Below, one piece after another: positions 59,964 through 64,000 of a stretch of 64,000 nucleotides of DNA. Source of the DNA: Cellulomonas sp. Root485. GTDB taxonomy: Bacteria; Actinomycetota; Actinomycetes; Actinomycetales; Cellulomonadaceae. The stretch spans positions 290,559-354,558 of the forward strand of contig NZ_LMFC01000002.1 in NCBI RefSeq assembly GCF_001426705.1, in the 5' to 3' direction. The notes under the pieces are model-generated. The model worked only from the letters and a program-made list of their open reading frames with translations, was not told the origin of the DNA and did not search any database. How positions within the stretch are numbered: position 1 is the first letter of the stretch; every line of letters starts with the position of its first letter. Position numbers and translations under genes: made by a program.

Positions 59964-61657
59964 CCTCCGCGGTCGTCGCCGCCCCGCTGACCCTGACCGG
60001 GATCGGGGTCAGCCCAGGACGTCGGGCAGGTGTCGTGGCGCGCATGCCCGACGCCCCGCCGGCGCCGTCGCCCGAGCCGTCGGCTCCGGGCACGGACCTG
60101 GAGGCGGCGGCGACCGCGGTCGACCAGGCGGCGGCACGGGTCCGCGACACCCTGGCCCGCGCCGCCGACGCGGCGAGCGGGGAGGCGGCGGACATCCTCG
60201 CGGTCACCGCGGCGATGGCCGCCGACCCCTCGCTCGCCGACGAGGCCCGGCGGCGGGTGGTCGAGACCCGGTCCACGCCCGCGAGGGCGGTGTGGGACGC
60301 GGCCGAGCTGGTCGCGGAGCAGCTCAGGGCCCTGGGCGGGATGTTCGCCGACCGGGCGCGCGACGTGCAGGACGTGCGCGACCGGATCATCGCGGAGCTG
60401 CTCGGCCTGCGGGCGCCGGGCGTGCCGGACCCGGGGACGCCGTTCGTGCTGGTGGCGCGGGATCTCGCCCCCGCCGACACCGCACGGCTGGACCCGGCGC
60501 ACGTCCTCGCGATCGTCACGGCCGGTGGCGGACCGACCGCGCACACCGCCATCCTGGCGCGGTCGCTCGGCATCCCGTGCGTCGTCGCGGTGGCCGGGGC
60601 GCTCGACATCGCCGACGGGGAGACCGTGCTCGTCGACGGGTCGACCGGCGACGTCGTCCGGCACCCGTCGGCGGAGGCGGTCGACCGCGCCGCGCACGCC
60701 CGCCCCCGTCCGACCCGGCTGGAGCACCCCGGGCGCACCGCCGACGGGCACCGCGTCGCGCTGCTGGCCAACGTCGGCGACCCCGCCGGAGCGGCCGCCG
60801 CGGCGGACACCGGCGCCGAGGGGATCGGGCTGTTCCGCACCGAGTTCGGGTTCCTCGGCCGGACCACGCCGCCGAGCATCGCGGAGCAGGTCACGGCCTA
60901 CGCGCGGGTGTTCGACGCGTTCCCCGGGCGACGCGTCGTGATCCGCACGCTCGACGCCGGTGCCGACAAGCCCCTGCCCTTCGTGACGGCCGCGGGCGAG
61001 CCCAACCCGGCGCTGGGGGTCCGGGGCCTGCGCACCTCCTGGGCGCACCCGGCCGTGCTCGACGACCAGCTCGCCGCGATCGCGCAGGCCGCGGCGGCGT
61101 CGTCGGCGGACGTCTGGGTCATGGCGCCGATGGTCGCGACGGCCGACGAGGCGGACGCGTTCGTCGACCGCTGCGCCGGCCACGGGCTGCCGCACGCCGG
61201 GATCATGGTCGAGGTCCCCGCCGCCGCCCTCCGCGCCGCCGACCTGCTCGACCGCGCGCAGTTCGCCAGCCTCGGCACCAACGACCTCACGCAGTACGCG
61301 ATGGCGGCCGACCGGGAGCTCGCCGGGCTGGCGCAGCTCTCGACGCCGTGGCAGCCGGCCGTGCTCTCGCTCGTGCAGCTCGCCTGCGCGGGCGGTCTGG
61401 CCCGGGACCGACCTGTCGGGGTCTGCGGCGAGGCCGCGGCCGACCCGGCACTCGCACCCGTCCTCGTCGGGCTCGGCGTCACGTCGCTGTCGATGACGGC
61501 GCGGGCGCTTCCCGACGTGGGTGCGGTGCTTGCGTCGGTCACGCTGGAGGAGTGCCGGTCGCTCGCCGCGCTGGCGCTCGCCCAACGGACTGCCGACGAG
61601 GCGCGGTCAGCCGTACGGGCCGCGCTCGGGGACGTGCTGGAGGCGACAGGCCTCTAG
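59960..61657 (+). CDS. ptsI: PTS enzyme I (phosphoenolpyruvate-protein phosphotransferase)
   Basis: 565 residues. N-terminal GIGVSPGRRAGVVAR, phosphohistidine His195 in TAGGGPTAHTAILARSLGI, then the PEP-binding barrel: GIGLFRTEFGFLGR, MAPMVATADEADAF, GIMVEVPAAAL, FASLGTNDLTQYAMAADR and the active-site Cys in VGVCGEAAADP. Transfers phosphate from PEP to HPr. Somewhat Ala-rich in the HPr-binding part. Co-translated with EIIC. Confidence 0.96.
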   Translation: MTSAVVAAPLTLTGIGVSPGRRAGVVARMPDAPPAPSPEPSAPGTDLEAAATAVDQAAARVRDTLARAADAASGEAADILAVTAAMAADPSLADEARRRVVETRSTPARAVWDAAELVAEQLRALGGMFADRARDVQDVRDRIIAELLGLRAPGVPDPGTPFVLVARDLAPADTARLDPAHVLAIVTAGGGPTAHTAILARSLGIPCVVAVAGALDIADGETVLVDGSTGDVVRHPSAEAVDRAAHARPRPTRLEHPGRTADGHRVALLANVGDPAGAAAAADTGAEGIGLFRTEFGFLGRTTPPSIAEQVTAYARVFDAFPGRRVVIRTLDAGADKPLPFVTAAGEPNPALGVRGLRTSWAHPAVLDDQLAAIAQAAAASSADVWVMAPMVATADEADAFVDRCAGHGLPHAGIMVEVPAAALRAADLLDRAQFASLGTNDLTQYAMAADRELAGLAQLSTPWQPAVLSLVQLACAGGLARDRPVGVCGEAAADPALAPVLVGLGVTSLSMTARALPDVGAVLASVTLEECRSLAALALAQRTADEARSAVRAALGDVLEATGL

Positions 61658-61662
61658 GCCGA

Positions 61663-61710
61663 CCGCCTTCGTGCGCGGCCGCCTTCGAGCCCGGCCGCCT
61701 TCTAGGCCGT
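61663..61710. repeat. Three tandem copies of a 16-bp unit between ptsI and ptsH
   Basis: CCGCCTTC recurs at 61663, 61679 and 61695, exactly 16 bp apart, with partly conserved remainders. The third unit contains the ptsH stop codon (61702-61704). It lies between convergent genes. Confidence 0.75.
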
Positions 61711-61965
61711 CTGCTGCAGGAACTGCTCGAGCACGTCGATCGACGCGGCCGCGTCGGCGTCGTCGTCGGCGGTGGCCAGCACGACCTCGTCGCCGGACCC
61801 GACACCCAGCGTCATGATCGCGAGGATCGACGCGGTCGCGACGGGCGTTCCCCCGGTCTTCGCGATGGTGACCTTCGCGGGGAGCCTGCCGGCCGCCGCG
61901 ACGAACTGGGCGGCGGGGCGCGCGTGCAGCCCCTCGGGAAGTGCGACGACGACGGAACGCTGCAT
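61702..61965 (-). CDS. ptsH: HPr phosphocarrier protein
   Basis: 87 residues, the normal HPr size. The phosphorylated His14 is in LPEGLHARPAAQFV; Ser46 is present in the position that HPr kinase uses in other bacteria. Shuttles phosphate from EI to EIIA. It stands convergent to ptsI and has its own upstream DasR-like operator, so it is controlled together with the GlcNAc system. Confidence 0.96.
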   Translation of the reverse strand: MQRSVVVALPEGLHARPAAQFVAAAGRLPAKVTIAKTGGTPVATASILAIMTLGVGSGDEVVLATADDDADAAASIDVLEQFLQQTA

Positions 61966-62006
61966 GGCCTGCCTCCTGGCTGGTCGACGATGACGCGCTC
62001 GACCCT

Positions 62007-62022
62007 ACTGGTCTAGACCATG
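62007..62022. promoter_or_regulatory. DasR-like operator (dre) 3, upstream of ptsH
   Basis: ACTGGTCTAGACCATG matches the DasR consensus ACTGGTCTAGACCACT at 14 of 16 positions, the best of the three sites. It begins 42 bp upstream of the ptsH ATG. Confidence 0.88.
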
Positions 62023-62074
62023 TCTGCGCGAGTGCTTGTGGGAGACTCGTGCCGCTGCGGGCTCGTCCCGCACG

Positions 62075-62166
62075 GGAGGGCTGTCTGAGCGGCCGAAAGA
62101 GACGGTCTTGAAAACCGTTGGAGCGGGACAACCCCGTTCTCGTGGGTTCGAATCCCACGCCCTCCG
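62075..62166 (+). tRNA. tRNA-Ser (UGA anticodon)
   Basis: 92 nt with the long variable arm of class II tRNAs. Acceptor stem GGAGGGC pairs with GCCCTCC; anticodon arm ACGGTCTTGAAAACCGT has the loop CTTGAAA, anticodon TGA; T-arm GTGGGTTCGAATCCCAC. Discriminator G at 62166; CCA is not encoded. It reads UCA (and UCG by wobble) codons. Confidence 0.97.
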
Positions 62167-62184
62167 CCCTGTGAGGAACGCAGG

Positions 62185-63405
62185 TCAGCGCGGGACGGGC
62201 TCGGCAGCCGGACGGACGGTGTTCGCGGCTCCCGCGCGGTGCCCGATCCGGGCGACCACCAGGCCCGCGACGCCCAGGGCCAGCACCAGTGGCGAGCCGA
62301 TCTCCAGCGCGCGCAGCAGGGTGGAGCTCGTGGCGAGGGCGCCGATGCCGAGCGCGGCAGCCGCCTGGAGGACGTAGGCGACGACGTAGGCCGCGGACAG
62401 CACGGCCGCGCGGTGGTGCACGGGCGCACTGAGCGTCACCAGACCGAGGCCGCCGGAGAACAGGAGGCTGTAGCCGGCGCCCGCGACGACCGACGAGGCG
62501 AGGAAGAGCGGGAGCGAGTGGGCCAGCCCGGCGCTGATCAGGAGGGCGAGGCCGAGGGCTGCGGCAGGCGGCCCGATCGTCACGGCTGTGCGCGGGGCCA
62601 GGCGCCGGGCCAGCACCGCGACGACGCCGATGACGACTGCGGACACGGAGATGATCGCGCCGCCGACGAAGGCGTCGTCCGACCGCACGAGGTCCCGGGC
62701 GATCTGGGCGCCGAGCGCCAGGAAGATCGCGCCCATCGCGTAGGCGCCGCTGACCGCGAGCGTGCCGGCGACGAAGGGCGCGCGGGCGTCGCGCGGGACG
62801 TGGGGCCTGCGCGGTCGCCACGGGCCCGCGGTCTCGTCGCGCGTGTGCCGGGGGAGCAGCCAGACCAGGACGGCGCTCACGGCGGTGACCACGACGAGCA
62901 CCCAGAACGTGAGGTGCGTGGGCCACGGCCCGTACTGCACGAGCGCGCCGCCCACGAGCGTGGCGAGCGCGAGGCCCGTGGCCGTCGCCGCGGTCGTGGC
63001 CGAGCTCGCCCGCGCCTGCTGACCGGGGCTGCTGAACTCGATCATGGCCGCCGTCGCAGGGCTCAGCGAGAGGCCGACGCCGACACCCATGAGCGCACGC
63101 CCGACCAGCACCCAGGCGAGGTCCGGGGCGAGCCCGAACGCGAGCGCCCCGAGCCCGAGCGCGGCGAGGCCGTACAGCATGGTGGCGCGACGGCCGATGA
63201 CGTCCGACAGATTGCCGAACAGGACGAGGACCGGGACGAGCACCAGCGGGTAGACCGCGAAGATCAGGGTCGTCGTCGCCGGCGTCAGGCCCCACTCGTG
63301 GGCGTAGAGCGGGTAGACGACGGTCGGGGCGCCGCTGGCCCAGAGGGCGAGGCCGGCGACGAGAGCGGCGGTCCAGAAGCCTGCGCGGCGGTCGAGCTGG
63401 GGCAC
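62185..63405 (-). CDS. MFS transporter
   Basis: 406 residues with 12 membrane helices. GLTPATTTLIFAVYPLVLVP and GNLSDVIGRRATMLYGLAAL (loop 2-3 signature) mark a drug-efflux-type MFS protein; VGVGLSLSPATAAMIEF is the motif C region. GTG at 63405 has GGGAGA upstream; earlier in-frame codons would run into the operator region. Divergent from an HxlR regulator with two operator copies between them, so it is probably the regulated target. Confidence 0.88.
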   Translation of the reverse strand: MPQLDRRAGFWTAALVAGLALWASGAPTVVYPLYAHEWGLTPATTTLIFAVYPLVLVPVLVLFGNLSDVIGRRATMLYGLAALGLGALAFGLAPDLAWVLVGRALMGVGVGLSLSPATAAMIEFSSPGQQARASSATTAATATGLALATLVGGALVQYGPWPTHLTFWVLVVVTAVSAVLVWLLPRHTRDETAGPWRPRRPHVPRDARAPFVAGTLAVSGAYAMGAIFLALGAQIARDLVRSDDAFVGGAIISVSAVVIGVVAVLARRLAPRTAVTIGPPAAALGLALLISAGLAHSLPLFLASSVVAGAGYSLLFSGGLGLVTLSAPVHHRAAVLSAAYVVAYVLQAAAALGIGALATSSTLLRALEIGSPLVLALGVAGLVVARIGHRAGAANTVRPAAEPVPR

Positions 63406-63426
63406 GTCGTCTCCCGGGGTACTGAG

Positions 63427-63443
63427 TAGGTTCGGCCAACCTA
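63427..63443. promoter_or_regulatory. HxlR-type operator, copy 1
   Basis: TAGGTT-CGGCC-AACCTA is a perfect 6-bp inverted repeat with a 5-bp centre in the divergent gap between the MFS and HxlR genes. Confidence 0.7.
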
Positions 63444-63453
63444 GCACTCTGAC

Positions 63454-63470
63454 TAGGTTTCGCCAATGCA
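63454..63470. promoter_or_regulatory. HxlR-type operator, copy 2 (partial)
   Basis: TAGGTTTCGCCAATGCA repeats the left arm of copy 1 exactly and the spacer closely, 27 bp further on; its right arm is degenerate. It lies just before the -10 hexamer TATGAT (63476-63481). Confidence 0.55.
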
Positions 63471-63488
63471 GGGCGTATGATCGGCGTC

Positions 63489-63953
63489 GTGACCCGCTCG
63501 CTCACCGCCGTCGACAGCCGCTGCTCGATCGCCCGCGGCCTCGAGATCCTGGGCCAGAAGTGGACCCTGCTGATCGTCCGCGAGGCCTTCAAGGGTCGGA
63601 CCCGCTTCGCGGAGTTCCGGGAGCGTCTCGGGATCGCGCCGGACGTGCTCGCCGACCGTCTGAACGCGCTGGTCGAGAACGGCATCCTCGAGCGCCGCGC
63701 CTACCGCGAGGCCGGGGAGCGCGAGCGCGAGGAGTACGTGCTGACGGACGCGGGCCGCGATCTCGCACCGGTCCTGGTCGCGATCCGCGACTGGGGCGAC
63801 GAGCACCGGCCCACGGGCTTCGGTCCCGCCGCGCTCCCGGTCGAGGCGGCCACGGGGGCGTCGGTGCGGATGGCGTTCCTCACCGACGACGGGCGCGAGG
63901 TGCAGGCGCGCGACGTGGGGCTCGTGCGGGGGCCGGGAGCCGAGCGGTTCTAG
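63489..63953 (+). CDS. HxlR-family transcriptional regulator
   Basis: 154 residues. HxlR winged helix: CSIARGLEILGQKWTLLIVR, RTRFAEFRERLGIAPDVLAD, RLNALVENGILERRAY, EYVLTDAGRDLAPVLVAIRDWGDEH. A ~45-residue C-terminal extension follows. Family members sense redox or electrophilic signals through Cys or repress drug transporters. I chose GTG at 63489 because a perfect -10 TATGAT ends 7 nt before it; the ATG at 63477 overlaps that hexamer and would add four residues. Probably represses the divergent MFS gene and itself. Confidence 0.9.
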   Translation: MTRSLTAVDSRCSIARGLEILGQKWTLLIVREAFKGRTRFAEFRERLGIAPDVLADRLNALVENGILERRAYREAGEREREEYVLTDAGRDLAPVLVAIRDWGDEHRPTGFGPAALPVEAATGASVRMAFLTDDGREVQARDVGLVRGPGAERF

Positions 63954-64000
63954 CGACGGACGTCTGCGCGCCACGGGGGACTAGCAGGACCGGGGCCGAG

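Overview
The window comes from a high-GC actinobacterium, most likely a Cellulomonas-like member of the Micrococcales. The evidence is the strong G/C bias at third codon positions, an F420-dependent luciferase-like oxidoreductase, an IdeR/DtxR iron box, DasR-type operators on a PTS locus, a bacterial proteasome activator, an actinobacterial 'conservon', and many genes without a Shine-Dalgarno whose -10 hexamer lies 6-7 nt before the start codon. The genus is inferred from gene content only. The window is chromosomal and dense: no gap exceeds 300 bp, there is one tRNA, and I saw no insertion sequence, integrase, CRISPR array or rRNA.

Layout. 1-5.1 kb: end of a Gfo/Idh/MocA oxidoreductase, an F420 oxidoreductase, an orphan phage-type domain protein, a NarL-type two-component pair, a membrane protein and an RsbW-like ATPase. 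5.2-11.3 kb: iron block with a ferritin-like/VIT1 transporter and an IdeR-boxed siderophore uptake operon (ATPase, lipoprotein, double-length permease, siderophore-interacting protein). 11.5-14.5 kb: a conserved hypothetical protein convergently overlapping a KAP-type P-loop NTPase. 14.5-30.3 kb: pseudouridine synthase, transporters (one with a histidine-rich tail), DUF427, an ArsR-SRPBCC fusion, gluconokinase, MFS exporters, a PoxB-type enzyme, phosphoglucomutase and DUF5926. 30.3-39.9 kb: core-type genes (glycosyltransferase, AlkP-like membrane protein, pheA, M48 protease, lipid kinase, serS, HAD). 40-43.5 kb: a CUT1 sugar ABC operon with no ATPase. 43.5-47.4 kb: EamA exporter, Bpa, AGE-type epimerase, quinone oxidoreductase. 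47.6-53.8 kb: a complete conservon (cvnA-D) whose kinase carries a tail of more than 900 residues. 53.9-56.8 kb: PIN-like protein, DUF2252, CutC. 56.0-62.0 kb: an N-acetylglucosamine-type PTS with its own GntR regulator, two stand-alone EIIB proteins, EIIA, EIIC, EI and HPr, marked by three DasR-like operators. 62-64 kb: tRNA-Ser(UGA) and a divergent MFS/HxlR pair with two operator copies.

How parts work together. Uptake genes and the VIT1 protein pair iron import with iron detoxification or storage. The PTS locus is nearly self-sufficient: GntR, EIIB, EIIB, EIIA and cutC form one overlapping operon divergent from EIIC-EI, and HPr lies convergent with its own operator. The conservon genes should form a membrane-proximal sensor/GTPase complex. 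Between genes lie several families of short palindromic or tandem intergenic elements; two of them (46.3 and 56.0 kb) are copies of the same ~107-bp double hairpin, and two more (20.1 and 37.7 kb) share a GAGCTCGG-based design.
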